From contig PNAS01000013.1 of the NCBI GenBank assembly GCA_003169695.1, positions 143,797 to 207,796 of the forward strand: 64,000 nucleotides of DNA, read 5' to 3'. This stretch comes from Spartobacteria bacterium (GTDB lineage: Bacteria > Verrucomicrobiota > Verrucomicrobiia > Chthoniobacterales > UBA10450). Of this stretch, positions 28,058 through 38,600 are shown piece after piece. Positions within the stretch are counted from its first letter, which is position 1, and every line of letters begins with the position of its first letter. The notes under the pieces are model-generated. The model was given only the letters and a program-made list of their open reading frames with translations. It was not told the origin of the DNA and searched no databases. Made by a program: the position numbers and the translations under genes.

Positions 28058-29587
28058 CTAGTTCCGCAGGGTGAGCAACGGCGTGTATCCTTCGGGCTGG
28101 ATACGTTGAGGCGTTAATCCCCGGATGATTACGCCCGGCAACCTCGTAAAAAACGGAACGACGTCAGATCCGTCAACCGGCCGATCAGGCGGAAACGCTA
28201 TCTCACCAAATTTCTGCCGAGACATCGGAAACAATTCCGGTGCTGAGATTTCGATAAGCCAGAAATGCTCAGGCAATGTTTTCTCTATATTGGCTATTTC
28301 GGTAACTGGAAATCGCTGGCCGCGAGGGTCTTGGATATTGAGGAGGTGATCCAAGTATTGTCGTCGATTAACTTGGAATGACCGAAGAACCAAACTCTTC
28401 GTGAGCGCGTACGCCGCAAATCGATCATACCAGCCAAGTCCGAGCGCGGGAACCGTTTTGTGAATGGAGGTGAGTGTCGAAAATGCGAGGGCCTCGGCTT
28501 CCGAAATGCTCAAAGACGATGACGCCGGTTGCAGACTGTACAGCAGGCGAAACGACTGTCGGCTCATATAGTGGCGGGGCAAACAATAATACGGACCTAA
28601 ATTGTCGTCATGAACCACGTAGGCGCTGAGCCACGCCTCGCTACGGAAGTACCCCTGATCCCGAAAGAAGTAGAAACGCTCTGCATCGGGCACCCATGCA
28701 TCGTCGTTAAAGGTATGGCCAAGAACTGGGATGAGGTGGCGTGGACCGGCGGCGCCCATCGTCGGATCGGCGGCAAGCTCGAATCCAAGTAATGCAGGCC
28801 GCCCCGATTCTATCGCGGCATAGAGCTCCGCCTGGTACTCTATCTTTGCCGGCAATTCCTTGACATGCGGTTCATGCAAGAGGCGGCGAAATGGCACGCT
28901 ATAATGTTTTAAGATCGACTCTATCTGCGCCGGTTGTAGACCACGACCGGTTCCCTTGCCAACACTTTTATCAGGATACTTGTGATCTACACCGGCTACC
29001 GCGTTAAGCTCAGAGTATGTCACGTCAGCCGCCGGCAAAATCGATGACAAAACGGCACGAAGTGCTACATGAGCGCACACGAACGTGAAGTTGTTCTGCT
29101 GCGCGTACATCGCACCCGGAATCGTCCCTGAACCGACCGAAGTCGTTAGGTCAAATTGACGTTGCGTATGAAGAAAGTTGTTCTGTTTAACTCCACGGAC
29201 TGGCCTAACGACAGCTTCGAAAACATGCCCAACGTCGCCACCGTTGAAGTGGTCAAGTTTGAATACCGCGTAACCCAAGAACTCGTGCGGCTGCGGCGGA
29301 GTGTTCGCTCGCGATCTGAAAAAGGTCAGGCGATGGACGGCGGATCCCTTAAAGTCCTTGGTGCGCGATGCTAGCGCTTCATTCTCTGCTGTCAAAAGGG
29401 GGCATTCCCCCGCGTGAATCTCCTCTACTAAGACCGAGCGAAACTGGAGCTTGCGCGCAAGAGACAATATCCGACGCAGAACCGAATGGGCCCTGTAGTA
29501 TGCCTCGCAAAATACAAAATTGGAAAAATCCGGCAGTTCCGTATTCTTCCAAAGAACTACATGCCCCGGCGCTGAACGGAAGGACAT
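28058..29587 (-). CDS. Putative papain/C39-like cysteine peptidase
   Basis: A 509-residue protein I do not recognise as a named family. Residues 162-300 have the order of a papain-fold peptidase: AQQNNFTFVCAHVALRAVL with a glutamine before C171, then LLGFELA, then GPRHLIPVLGHTFNDDAW with H284/H291 and D295/D296. The N-terminal 150 and C-terminal 200 residues have no motif I can name. It has no signal peptide. It lies 145 bp upstream of the patatin gene and 16 bp after a 62-residue protein, all on the minus strand. The peptidase call is inference from spacing and local sequence. Confidence 0.5.
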   Translation of the reverse strand: MSFRSAPGHVVLWKNTELPDFSNFVFCEAYYRAHSVLRRILSLARKLQFRSVLVEEIHAGECPLLTAENEALASRTKDFKGSAVHRLTFFRSRANTPPQPHEFLGYAVFKLDHFNGGDVGHVFEAVVRPVRGVKQNNFLHTQRQFDLTTSVGSGTIPGAMYAQQNNFTFVCAHVALRAVLSSILPAADVTYSELNAVAGVDHKYPDKSVGKGTGRGLQPAQIESILKHYSVPFRRLLHEPHVKELPAKIEYQAELYAAIESGRPALLGFELAADPTMGAAGPRHLIPVLGHTFNDDAWVPDAERFYFFRDQGYFRSEAWLSAYVVHDDNLGPYYCLPRHYMSRQSFRLLYSLQPASSSLSISEAEALAFSTLTSIHKTVPALGLGWYDRFAAYALTKSLVLRSFQVNRRQYLDHLLNIQDPRGQRFPVTEIANIEKTLPEHFWLIEISAPELFPMSRQKFGEIAFPPDRPVDGSDVVPFFTRLPGVIIRGLTPQRIQPEGYTPLLTLRN

Positions 29588-29603
29588 GGCGATCTTACCT
29601 CAA

Positions 29604-29792
29604 TCAGTACGTCCCAATATTAAGATCAGCGGTCTGTTCTTGGTACTCTCGATATTCCCGCACGAACTCTTCCACCTCTGGAAGAGGCTTGAACGCATCG
29701 GCCGGCAACTGATCCGGCAAATTCACCTCTGATTTATTCTCTTCGACGATTTTTTGCAGTTCTGCTTCCAGTTGTTGGTTAGAATAGTGCAT
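29604..29792 (-). CDS. Small acidic protein preceding the cysteine peptidase-like gene
   Basis: A 62-residue protein beginning MHYSNQQLEAELQKIVEEN. It is rich in Glu/Gln and probably helical, with a Pro-containing middle (LPDQLPADAFKPLPEVEE). The start at 29792 is preferred to an in-frame ATG at 29927. It is first in the set, 16 bp before the peptidase-like gene. It could be an antitoxin-like or chaperone-like partner; no family is recognised. Confidence 0.5.
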   Translation of the reverse strand: MHYSNQQLEAELQKIVEENKSEVNLPDQLPADAFKPLPEVEEFVREYREYQEQTADLNIGTY

Positions 29793-30224
29793 GTCAATTA
29801 GGCGACTGTCTCTCCGTAAGTTCGCAGCCCACAATACGGGAGATGTGAAGTACGATGCTTGGAAGGACCCTACAGCTAGAACCGTGCTGCGAAAGAGACG
29901 AAGCTGCGATGAAGTAAGAGAAGGCATCGGTGTGCACGTGTGTCAAGCAAAAGATTGTTACAAATCATACGCCTTTGCTGAGATTTGTCGATGATCTCCC
30001 CACTGCTTCGTGGCGTCGTTTTCCCCATCCTTCCACGCCGTGCGTCCTTCGCTCGCGCTTCCACTTCGGCCAGGGTGCGCCAATAATTCCGCGGGCCCCC
30101 GCGCCGACGAGCAGCTCGACCTGGTTATTAGCGTCTGCCGTCGGCACGAATGCATAATAACGGGTCGTCGCTCCTAGCGCGCGCTATTGTTGCCGAAATC
30201 CCCGCTGTCCGCTAGGCTCCGGGC
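29793..30224. other. Divergent intergenic region between the patatin set and the restriction operon
   Basis: About 430 bp between diverging operons, so it should hold promoters for both. The only other open frame of note is a 60-codon minus-strand frame (29965-30147, PTADANNQVELLVGAGARG) that may be a gene remnant. No repeat or palindrome stands out. Confidence 0.4.
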
Positions 30225-31835
30225 GTGCTGTGGGTTGCCCCTTCGGGAAAAGATGTCGCCAATGATCAACTTGAGAAGCGGCTCTGGGAGGCGGCCGATC
30301 AACTCCGGGCAAACTCTGGACTCAATGCGCAGCAATATTCCGGACCGGTTCTCGGGTTAATCTTCCTTCGCTTCGTTGAAGTCCGGTTCGCGAAGCAGCG
30401 AGCGTTGCTGGGAAAAAAAGCCACGGGCGGCCGGCGCGGCTCGCGCCTGGAAGATCCAGCTGCTTACCACGCCGAAGGCATTCTCTTTCTCGCGCCCGAC
30501 GCCCGTTTCGATTTCCTGCTTGCGTTGCCTGAGGGCGCAAACATCGGATCGAAGCTGAACGACGCGATGCGCGCGATCGAGCGCGACAACCCGCAGCTCG
30601 CCGGCGTTCTGCCGAAGACGTATGAAATCTTCTCAAGTCCGCTCCTGAAGCAGTTGCTAAAACGCGTCTCGGAAATCCCCGCGAGTCTCGACTACGACGC
30701 GTTCGGCAGAATCTACGAATACTTTCTCGGCGAGTTCGCGCGGACAGAGGGCTCCAAGGGTGGCGAGTTCTACACTCCAGCCAGCATTGTGCGTCTTATC
30801 GTCGAAATCCTCGAACCGTTTCACGGCAGCGTGTTCGATCCGGCTTCGGGATCGGGCGGGATGTTCGTGCAGAGCGCTGGCTTTGTCGCCGAGCATAAGA
30901 AGAATCCATCATCCGAGCTTTCGATTCATGGGCACGAGAAAGTTGGCGCGACCGTCGCGCTTTCGCGCATGAACCTCGCGATGCATGGCTTGGAGGGTGA
31001 CGTGCGCGAAGCGAACAGCTACTACGACGATCCGCACGAAAGCACCGGCCGGTTCGATTTTGTGCTTGCGAATCCTCCGTTCAACGTCAACTCGGTCGAC
31101 AAGGAACGGCTTGAAGGTGATGTCGGGAAGAACCGCCGTTTCCCTTTCGGCCTGCCACGCACCGACAACGCGAACTACCTTTGGATTCAGCTCTTCTACT
31201 CCGCGCTGAATAAGAACGGCCGCGCCGGCTTCGTCATGGCCAACTCTGCCTCCGACGCCCGCGGCTCCGAGCAGGAGATTCGCTGCCAGCTTATCGAGGC
31301 CCGCAGCGTCGATGTCATGGTCGCTGTCGGGCCGAACTTCTTCTATACCGTGACGCTGCCCTGCGCACTTTGGTTCTTGAATCGTGGAAAAAAGGACACC
31401 GCCCGCGCCGACACCGTTCTCTTCCTCGACGCCCGGTACATCTACCGGCAGATCGACCGCGCGCACCGCGACTGGACGCCCGCGCAGATCGGCTTCCTCT
31501 CCAACCTCGTCCGCCTCTACCGCGGCGAAGCGCCCGACTTCACGCTCGGCGGCGAGCAGGCCCAGGCGAAGCTGGAGGAAGTCTTTGGCAAGAAGCCGCG
31601 CTACGCCGACGTGCCCGGCCTTTGCAAGGCCGCGACAGTCGCGGAAATCGAGACACAAGGGTGGTCGCTCAACCCCGGTCGCTACGTGGGCGTCGCCCCC
31701 GGCGAGAACGTGAGTGATGAAGACTTCAAGGCACAGTTCGAACTCCTCAACGAAGAACTCGAAACGCTCAACGAGCAGGCCCGCGTGCTGGAGGGAACCA
31801 TTGCGGGGAATGTGGCAGATATTTTGGAAGTCTGA
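30225..31835 (+). CDS. hsdM: Type I restriction-modification methyltransferase subunit HsdM
   Basis: A 536-residue adenine-N6 methyltransferase. The N-terminal HsdM domain ([19 protein letters not shown]) is followed by [20 protein letters not shown], motif [14 protein letters not shown] and the catalytic NPPF in [11 protein letters not shown]. With HsdS it methylates the recognition sequence. The start is a GTG at 30225; no ATG is available before the HsdM domain. The end is 2 bp from hsdS. This is the first gene of the six-gene operon. Confidence 0.93.
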   Translation: MLWVAPSGKDVANDQLEKRLWEAADQLRANSGLNAQQYSGPVLGLIFLRFVEVRFAKQRALLGKKATGGRRGSRLEDPAAYHAEGILFLAPDARFDFLLALPEGANIGSKLNDAMRAIERDNPQLAGVLPKTYEIFSSPLLKQLLKRVSEIPASLDYDAFGRIYEYFLGEFARTEGSKGGEFYTPASIVRLIVEILEPFHGSVFDPASGSGGMFVQSAGFVAEHKKNPSSELSIHGHEKVGATVALSRMNLAMHGLEGDVREANSYYDDPHESTGRFDFVLANPPFNVNSVDKERLEGDVGKNRRFPFGLPRTDNANYLWIQLFYSALNKNGRAGFVMANSASDARGSEQEIRCQLIEARSVDVMVAVGPNFFYTVTLPCALWFLNRGKKDTARADTVLFLDARYIYRQIDRAHRDWTPAQIGFLSNLVRLYRGEAPDFTLGGEQAQAKLEEVFGKKPRYADVPGLCKAATVAEIETQGWSLNPGRYVGVAPGENVSDEDFKAQFELLNEELETLNEQARVLEGTIAGNVADILEV

Positions 31836-31837
31836 CG

Positions 31838-33088
31838 ATGCCTGCTCTCGCGAATGGTGCGTGGCCTACTCAGCCGCTTGGGAAAATTGTCGACCTGTTC
31901 GACCACTTGCGAGTTCCCCTCAACAGCCGTGAGCGGCGTGAACGGCAAGGCATCTACCCTTACTATGGAGCACAAGGAATCATCGATCATATCGACGCCT
32001 ATCGCTTCGACGGACGCTACATCCTTGTCGCCGAAGATGGCGAGAATCTGAACAGTAAGAAGCTCCCGCTTGCACTATTCGCGACTGGTAAATTCTGGGT
32101 CAACAATCACGCGCACGTCTTGCGCGGGAAGACCGGAATAGCCGACGACACCTTCCTTCTCGCGTGCCTGAATAACACAGACATCAAGCCATTCATTACC
32201 GGGGCTGCGCAGCCGAAACTTTCGCAATCAAACCTGCGGCAGATTGAAGTTCCCCTTCCGCCGCTGCCCGTCCAACACCGGATCGCAGGCATCGCGTCGG
32301 CCTACGATGAGCTGATCGAGAATTGTCAGCGCCGCATTCGCATCTTGGAGGAAATGGCCCGCACCCTCTACCGCGAGTGGTTCATGCAGTTCCTCTTTCC
32401 CGGTTACGAAAAACTCCCGCGCGTCGATTCACCGCTCGGTCCGATTCCCAAAGGGTGGAAAATAAAGAAGCTCGGCGAAATCGCCCAAACCTTCCGCGGT
32501 CGTTCCTATCGGTCGGTGGACTTGGCCGACGAAGGGGGGCTACCGTTTCTCAATTTGAAGTGTCTCGCCCGCGACGGCGGCTTTCGGCGCTCTGGCTTGA
32601 AAAGATACACCGGAGAATACAAGGACAGCCACGTCGCGAAGAAGGGAGATATCGTCATGGGTGTGACTGACATGACACAGGAACGCCGGATTGTCGCTCG
32701 CGCTGCGTTAGTGCCGACGCTCGACAACGAGTTCGGCATCTCATCAATGGACCTTGTCCGCATTGAGCCAAAGCCGCCGATGCGCAAGTCGTTTCTCTAT
32801 TCGTTCCTGCGGTATTCGTCATTCGCCGATGAAGTGAAGCAACACGCCAATGGCGCGAATGTCCTGCATCTCGCACCCGAGAGAATCACGGATTTCCGAT
32901 TCGCCGTCCCGCCGACTGATCTAATGCGCCGCTTCGCTGATTTTGTCGCTCCAACATTGGACCAGGTAGACACGCTGGAAAACAAGATCGAAAACCTCCG
33001 CCGCACGCGCGACCTAGCCCTTCCACGCCTCCTATCTGGTCAAACCGAGCTATCTGTGAGTGAGAAGGCCAGCAATTCCTCACGATGA
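31838..33088 (+). CDS. hsdS: Type I restriction-modification specificity subunit HsdS
   Basis: A 416-residue protein with two target-recognition domains. The first runs about residues 8-150 and is followed by the conserved helix QHRIAGIASAYDELIENCQRRIRILEEMARTLYREWF in parts; the second (about 205-370) starts GWKIKKLGEIAQTF and is followed by TLDQVDTLENKIENLRRTRDLALPRLLSG. It dictates the two halves of the DNA site. Its stop overlaps the next gene start by 4 bp (ATGA). Confidence 0.92.
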   Translation: MPALANGAWPTQPLGKIVDLFDHLRVPLNSRERRERQGIYPYYGAQGIIDHIDAYRFDGRYILVAEDGENLNSKKLPLALFATGKFWVNNHAHVLRGKTGIADDTFLLACLNNTDIKPFITGAAQPKLSQSNLRQIEVPLPPLPVQHRIAGIASAYDELIENCQRRIRILEEMARTLYREWFMQFLFPGYEKLPRVDSPLGPIPKGWKIKKLGEIAQTFRGRSYRSVDLADEGGLPFLNLKCLARDGGFRRSGLKRYTGEYKDSHVAKKGDIVMGVTDMTQERRIVARAALVPTLDNEFGISSMDLVRIEPKPPMRKSFLYSFLRYSSFADEVKQHANGANVLHLAPERITDFRFAVPPTDLMRRFADFVAPTLDQVDTLENKIENLRRTRDLALPRLLSGQTELSVSEKASNSSR

Positions 33089-34335
33089 CTGTCCGGAGAC
33101 CAGTGGTTTGTAATGAGTGCGGGACAGTCATCGTCACGCGAACATCGATCGGTCACCTGGATTACCAAGAGTTCGCTTTCCCGTGCCCGAAATGCGCAGT
33201 TGAGATTAGATTTGGGATGACTCTCGATCAGACAGCTCCCTCCTTCGATTACACCTTATTGAAGAATGGAAAATGGGTTGAGGACGAGAGCGCTGCTAAA
33301 TCTGAGCTCAGGTTCGATAGCGAAAATCTCAGTTCGTGCCTGCCTGGTGCGCAAGCCATGCCTTTCATCGAGACGGTCTTTCTTGCAAAGGACCCCGAGA
33401 ATAGCAGGAAGCGGTTTGGCCAACGGTTTTCCGCCATGCGAACTGGTTGGCCAGTTATCGAAAAGATGTTGGTGCACGAAGCGAATGAAAATCTTGAGCT
33501 GTTTAATCGTTCCCTCAGCGAATTAACTGCGCAGACAAATGCCGACTCCAATATCGAGATGGTCGCCATCCTGCTCTCGGTTCTGGATCAGTTCGCCTCC
33601 GAGTTTCTTCTAGACGAGGGCGTCGCACGGCGACGCATCACCGCGCTTATCGAGAAAGTATCTTCAAGGGAAGCGCCGTTGGGAGAGGCGCTGGCATATT
33701 ATCAGAGCGAGCAAAGGCTGGATTCACTTTGGCAGCAGTTGACTGCTATTCCCAGGACTTGGGGCAAGGTTTATTTCATGGTTGCGCCGATCTACTGGGG
33801 ATTGTCATGGGATCCGAGCAAAGCCTCTCTCGACGATTACACGCTGTGTCAGAAACGTTTCGAAGACCTGCGGGGATTTTTCGTCGATTGTTTTGAGACC
33901 TTCTGCCGCTTATCCGCCGTTGCCGCAGGATTTGAGGGGATCGCCGAAATCGATCAATTCCTGATCCCGTCTCCGGCGCGCCCAAGGCCGGTATCTGACC
34001 TTGAGTTAATGCCGAATGGCAATAAGCACACCTTGCTTACCACGCTTCGGCACGGCAACATCTTTATACCGTTTATCGACGCCAAGTTGCGAAATGGTGT
34101 TGGGCATCACTCGGCATATTACGACGTAACGACCGACACTATTCATTACCGAAACCAGAGTTCCTCTAGAGGCATCGAGGATTTCTCGATCTCCTACGTC
34201 CGGTTTTGTGAAAAGCTGGTGAGACTTTATGGACAGGTCGAAGCGTGTGCGCCACTCATCCATTTTCTGCGCATGCGTCAGAAGCTATCCCTCGTTTCGG
34301 AAGCCGGAGACGCGAGCGCGGAAGAGGGCGCATGA
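33085..34335 (+). CDS. Unknown protein in the restriction operon, zinc ribbon plus HEPN-like motif
   Basis: A 416-residue protein. The N-terminus has two cysteine pairs (C9/C12 and C34/C37) that make a likely zinc ribbon. The middle is helical. Near the C-terminus LRNGVGHHSAYYD contains R336-X4-H341, which fits the RX4-6H signature of HEPN ribonucleases and sits between helices as expected. The start overlaps hsdS and the end overlaps the next gene, both by 4 bp. It may be an RNA-cleaving or regulatory accessory of the type I system. Function is inferred; no name is recognised. Confidence 0.6.
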   Translation: MTVRRPVVCNECGTVIVTRTSIGHLDYQEFAFPCPKCAVEIRFGMTLDQTAPSFDYTLLKNGKWVEDESAAKSELRFDSENLSSCLPGAQAMPFIETVFLAKDPENSRKRFGQRFSAMRTGWPVIEKMLVHEANENLELFNRSLSELTAQTNADSNIEMVAILLSVLDQFASEFLLDEGVARRRITALIEKVSSREAPLGEALAYYQSEQRLDSLWQQLTAIPRTWGKVYFMVAPIYWGLSWDPSKASLDDYTLCQKRFEDLRGFFVDCFETFCRLSAVAAGFEGIAEIDQFLIPSPARPRPVSDLELMPNGNKHTLLTTLRHGNIFIPFIDAKLRNGVGHHSAYYDVTTDTIHYRNQSSSRGIEDFSISYVRFCEKLVRLYGQVEACAPLIHFLRMRQKLSLVSEAGDASAEEGA

Positions 34336-35039
34336 ATGGACTACTTGTTAGGGTCGGTGTTGATTCGACTGACGGATGTTGGAACGCGCCAACGCGATTG
34401 GCGTCAGGCCAGTTTGCCTACGTCACCATTACCGACACGAAGCCACTGCGCGACGGCATGGCCCGCTACTACGACGAGTTCGTTCCTGTGGCGAAACGCT
34501 TTGGTGAACAGTTGCCCCCTCCGCTGCTCGGCCAACCGACACACCTTGACCCGGATTTTGAGCAACTGACCTACGGCGACCAAGGCCAGCGCGGAAAACG
34601 CATCACCTCGCTGCTGACCGCAGGCGACTTGCTAGCGTTCTTCGCCGCTCTGCGTCCTGTGGACGGTCCGGCGCGTCCGCTCGTCTACGCACTCATCGGC
34701 TTGTATGTGGTCCAGGAAATTGTCGCGGCCAAGTCTGTGCCGCAATCGCGCTGGGGTGAGAACGCGCACACGCGGCGCGTGCCGGGCGACAGCGACATCG
34801 TTGTGCGCGCGAAACCCGGCGTCTCAGGTCGATTGCGGCGGTGCGTCTCCATCGGCGAGTTGCGTGACAGAGTCTATCGAGTGCGCAATGACCTCCTGGA
34901 TGCTTGGGGTGGCCTCGACATCAAGGACGGCTACATCCAACGCAGCGTAAGGCTCCCAGCGTTCCTGGACGCCGCAAAATTCTACCGCTGGTTTCTGGCG
35001 CAGAAACGAGAACTGTTCGCGGGGAATAATCCTACATGA
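34332..35039 (+). CDS. Putative nucleotide-modification-like protein (Nmad3-like)
   Basis: A 235-residue protein. VRVGVDSTDGCWNAPTRL, the later HLDPDFEQLTYGDQGQ and LLTAGDLLAFFAALRP recall the Nmad3-type putative nucleotide modification proteins, which are predicted from context and not well tested. The ATG at 34332 overlaps the previous stop by 4 bp, and the end overlaps the next gene by 4 bp. It has no signal peptide or membrane helix. The resemblance is from memory of the motif order. Confidence 0.5.
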   Translation: MNGLLVRVGVDSTDGCWNAPTRLASGQFAYVTITDTKPLRDGMARYYDEFVPVAKRFGEQLPPPLLGQPTHLDPDFEQLTYGDQGQRGKRITSLLTAGDLLAFFAALRPVDGPARPLVYALIGLYVVQEIVAAKSVPQSRWGENAHTRRVPGDSDIVVRAKPGVSGRLRRCVSIGELRDRVYRVRNDLLDAWGGLDIKDGYIQRSVRLPAFLDAAKFYRWFLAQKRELFAGNNPT

Positions 35040-35698
35040 CGAGTCGCCTATTCATTGTGATGCTGAGGCAGCCGGGCAAGGATGATTCGCGCACCGACCC
35101 GTTCTGGGAGTTCGGCAGTTTCGGCTGCACGGGTTGTCACGATAAGAACTTGCTGCATCCAAAGAACTGCCAGATTACCGACGGTGACAGGTTGGCGTTC
35201 GTTCAAGGCGGGCATCTTGGATCTCGTTTGTTGCTCGTAACGCCTCCGGTCGAACGCTTTGACCATGCGGGTGGCAGTCCGAAAGGTCGCGTGGAGTTGC
35301 GGTGGGACTTCGGCAAAAAGCCTTTTCGTTACGATTGCGCACCGTCATTGTTCGAATCGCCTTCCCCGCGCCAGCTTGGACTGTTTCCCAAGCTAGCTGG
35401 CGACGTGGCAGGTGCTCACCGAACTACTATCGCAGCCAAATTCGCGAGCCGCTTTCGCGCCCGCACTCGCCCACTCGAGCCTGAGTTCGCCCGCGAACTA
35501 GTCAACGGTTTCAAGGCCAGAGTTGCCGCTGCTACTTCGTCCGATTTTATTGGGCGCTACAATGACGCGCTCCCGTGGTGTGACTGTCCACGCTCATCGA
35601 GCGATCGGAGATCTGATTATCGACGGCTTCTCAGAGGACTGAAGCACGTAGAGAGCCCACGCAAGAGCCACAAACGGACAACCGGTTGCCACTCGTGA
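35036..35698 (+). CDS. Unknown protein in the restriction operon, partner of the Nmad3-like gene
   Basis: A 220-residue protein with FIVMLRQPGKDDSRTDPFWE, then FGSFGCTGCHDKNLLHP (two cysteines and a histidine that could bind metal), then LAFVQGG and VTPPVE. The C-terminus is basic. CTGCH is not convincing as a haem site because there is no signal peptide. It overlaps the gene before by 4 bp and hsdR after by 4 bp (GTGA). The pairing with the Nmad3-like gene suggests a two-part DNA or nucleotide modifier, which is inference. Confidence 0.5.
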   Translation: MTSRLFIVMLRQPGKDDSRTDPFWEFGSFGCTGCHDKNLLHPKNCQITDGDRLAFVQGGHLGSRLLLVTPPVERFDHAGGSPKGRVELRWDFGKKPFRYDCAPSLFESPSPRQLGLFPKLAGDVAGAHRTTIAAKFASRFRARTRPLEPEFARELVNGFKARVAAATSSDFIGRYNDALPWCDCPRSSSDRRSDYRRLLRGLKHVESPRKSHKRTTGCHS

Positions 35699-38600
35699 GC
35701 CACACCTACAACGAAGATCAGTTGATTGAGCAACCGGCGGTTGAGCTGTTTCAAGAGCTCAAGTGGAACACGATTTCGGCGCGGGAAGAAATCTTCGGTC
35801 CGAACGGGACGCTTTCGCGCGAGACCAGCGCGGAGGTCCTTTTGCTCGCCCGGCTCCGGAGCGCGTTGGAAAAGCTCAATCCTAAACTCTCTCCGGCCGC
35901 GATCAGTGCGGCCGTCGATGAAATGTCGCGCGACAGATCGGCAATGACTGCGGCGGCGGCAAACCGCGACATCTACACGCTCTTGAAGGAAAGAGTGCAG
36001 GTGAGCGTGCCCGATGCAGAGCGGGGCGGGCAGAAGAGCGAGCGGGTTCGAGTGATCGATTGGGACAATCCTCAGGCGAACGACTTTTTGCTTGTTAGCC
36101 AAATGACGATCACGGGTCCGCTCTACACGTGCCGGCCTGATCTGATCGGTTTCGTCAACGGATTGCCGCTTGTCCTGATCGAGTTCAAGAAGCCGGGTGT
36201 GTCCGCGCGCGCGGCGTTCGACGAAAACATCGCCAGTTACAAGCACCCGCAGAACGGCGTGCCGGCGTTGTTCCGATACAACGCTTTCATCATCGCCTCA
36301 AACGGGACCGAGAGCCGCGTCGGCTCGATCACGGCCGATTGGGAGCGGATGGCGGAATGGAAGCGCATCGAGCGCGAGGACGAACCGCGCCGCGTGTCGT
36401 TGGAGGTTATGATCCGCGGCGTCTGCGAGCCAGGCAGATTGCTCGATCTGATTGAGAATTTTACTCTCTTCTCCGAACACAAGAGCGGCCTGATCAAAAT
36501 CCTGGCGCAGAATCATCAGGTGCTCGGAGTGAACAACACGATGGCTTCCATGCTGGAGGCACGGAAAGTGGGCCACGGACGCGCGGGCGTTTTCTGGCAG
36601 ACGCAAGGGTCCGGCAAGAGCTTCTCGATGGTTTTCTTCTCGCAAAAGGTTCTGCGGAAGATCGCCGGCAACTGGACGTTTGTCGTCGTGACAGACCGCA
36701 AGGAACTGGACGATCAGATCGCGAAGACCTTCAAGGCGACGGGAGCCGTGACGCAGCACGAGGGCGACGAGTGCCATGCGCAAAGCGGCTCCGAGTTACG
36801 CGAACTCCTGCGTGGGAATCATCGGTTCGTGTTTACCTTGATCCACAAGTTCCAGACCCCGGAGGTGCTCTCGGATCGGCGCGATATAATCGTCCTGACG
36901 GACGAAGCCCACCGCAGCCAATACGACACGCTTGCGTTGAACATGCGTGCGTCGCTGCGGAACGCGATGTTCCTCGCCTTCACCGGCACGCCGCTGATCT
37001 CCGGTGAGGAGCGGACGCGCGAGGTGTTCGGTGACTATGTCTCGATCTACGACTTCCAGCAGTCGGTCGAAGATGGAGCAACGGTGCCGCTGTTCTACGA
37101 GAACCGGACGCCGGAGTTACGACTCAAGAACCCGAACCTCAACGAAGACATCTACGAGCTGATCGAGGCGGCGGAGCTGGACGAAGAAGCCGAGAAGAAG
37201 CTGGAGCGCGAGCTCGGCCGGCAATACCAGATCATCACGCGTGACGATCGGCTGGAGAAAGTAGCCAAGGACATCGTCCATCATTTTCTTGGCCGCGGCT
37301 ACCAAGGGAAAGCGATGGTGGTGTCGATCGACAAGGCGACAGCACTGAAGATGCACGACAAAGTGCGCAAGCATTGGGAGGCCGAACAGGCGCGCGTCGA
37401 AAGCGAGCTCGCGAAGCTGAAAAAGTATACGGAGTCCGATCCCGATGAGGTGCGGGAGCTCAACGAACGGCTCGCGCGTCTCAACGAAGTGGACATGGCC
37501 TTGATCGTCTCAGCTGCGCAAAACGAGGTGGAGCAAATGGCGAAGCTCGGGCTCGACATTGTCCCGCATCGTCAGCGGATGAATGCGGAGCAGCTCGATG
37601 AGAAGTTCAAAGACCCTGACGATCCGCTGAGCCTGGTCTTTGTTTGCGCGATGTGGCTGACAGGTTTCGACGCTCCGAGTTGCTCGACGATTTACCTCGA
37701 CAAGCCGATGCGGAATCACACGCTCATGCAGACCATCGCCCGCGCGAATCGAGTGTTTCCCGGGAAGCACAGCGGGCTGATCGCAGATTACGCGAACGTC
37801 TTTGCGTCCTTGGAGAAGGCGCTGGCGATTTACGGCGCCGGCAAAGGGGGCGCGACACCGGTTCGGGACAAAGCGGAGTTGATCAAGGAACTCGGGAAAG
37901 CCGTCGAAGCGGCCGTCGTGTTTTGCACAACGCAGGGAGTGAACGTGATGGGGATCGAAGGTGCGGCTGGCTTGGATACGGTGCGACTGATTGGAGATGC
38001 GGTCGATGCGCTCATCTCTCCCGATCCTCTGCGGAAAGAGTTCCTAGGCCATGAGCGACTCGTTCGGACGCTATTTCAGGCGATAAAGCCTGATCCCTCG
38101 GTGCTTGAGTTTGTCTCTCTCGTTTACTGTCTCGGAGTCATCGCCGACGAAATTCGCTTACGCACCGGTGAAAGCAAACCGGCCGACATCTCCGTGGTGA
38201 TGGCAAAAGTAAACGAGCTGCTGGATGAATCCATAGCCGCCGACGGGTTTAGCATCCGTGCGGACGACGATGGACGCGCAATCATTGACCTGGCAAAGAT
38301 CGACTTCGAGAAGCTGGCGAAACGATTCAAGCAGTCGAAGAAGAAGAGCATCAATCTGGAGCAACTGAAGGCTGCCATCCGTGCCCAGCTCGAAAAGCTC
38401 ATTCGGCTCAACAAAACGCGCGCCGACTATCTCACGAAGTTCGAGGAGCTGATTGAGTCTCACAACTCCGGCAGCCGAACGATTCAGGAGCTCTTCGAAG
38501 AGCTGCTGTCATTCAGTCGCGGGCTGACGGAAGAGGAGCAGCGACACGTCCGGGAGCAGCTCAGTGAAGAAGAGCTGACCGTATTCGATCTTCTCACCCG

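Noticed and set aside
26356-29792. A classical CBASS locus
   Set aside because: A patatin effector is present, but no CD-NTase, HORMA/TRIP13 or ubiquitin-like genes are seen, and the neighbour is a peptidase-like protein.
29965-30147. 60-residue minus-strand frame
   Set aside because: It has a GTG start and an odd composition after residue 30 and no neighbour in the same operon; perhaps a gene remnant, but not supportable as a gene.
35036-35698. CTGCH in the restriction-operon protein as a cytochrome c haem site
   Set aside because: There is no signal peptide and the gene is coupled to hsdR, so haem attachment in the periplasm is not plausible.
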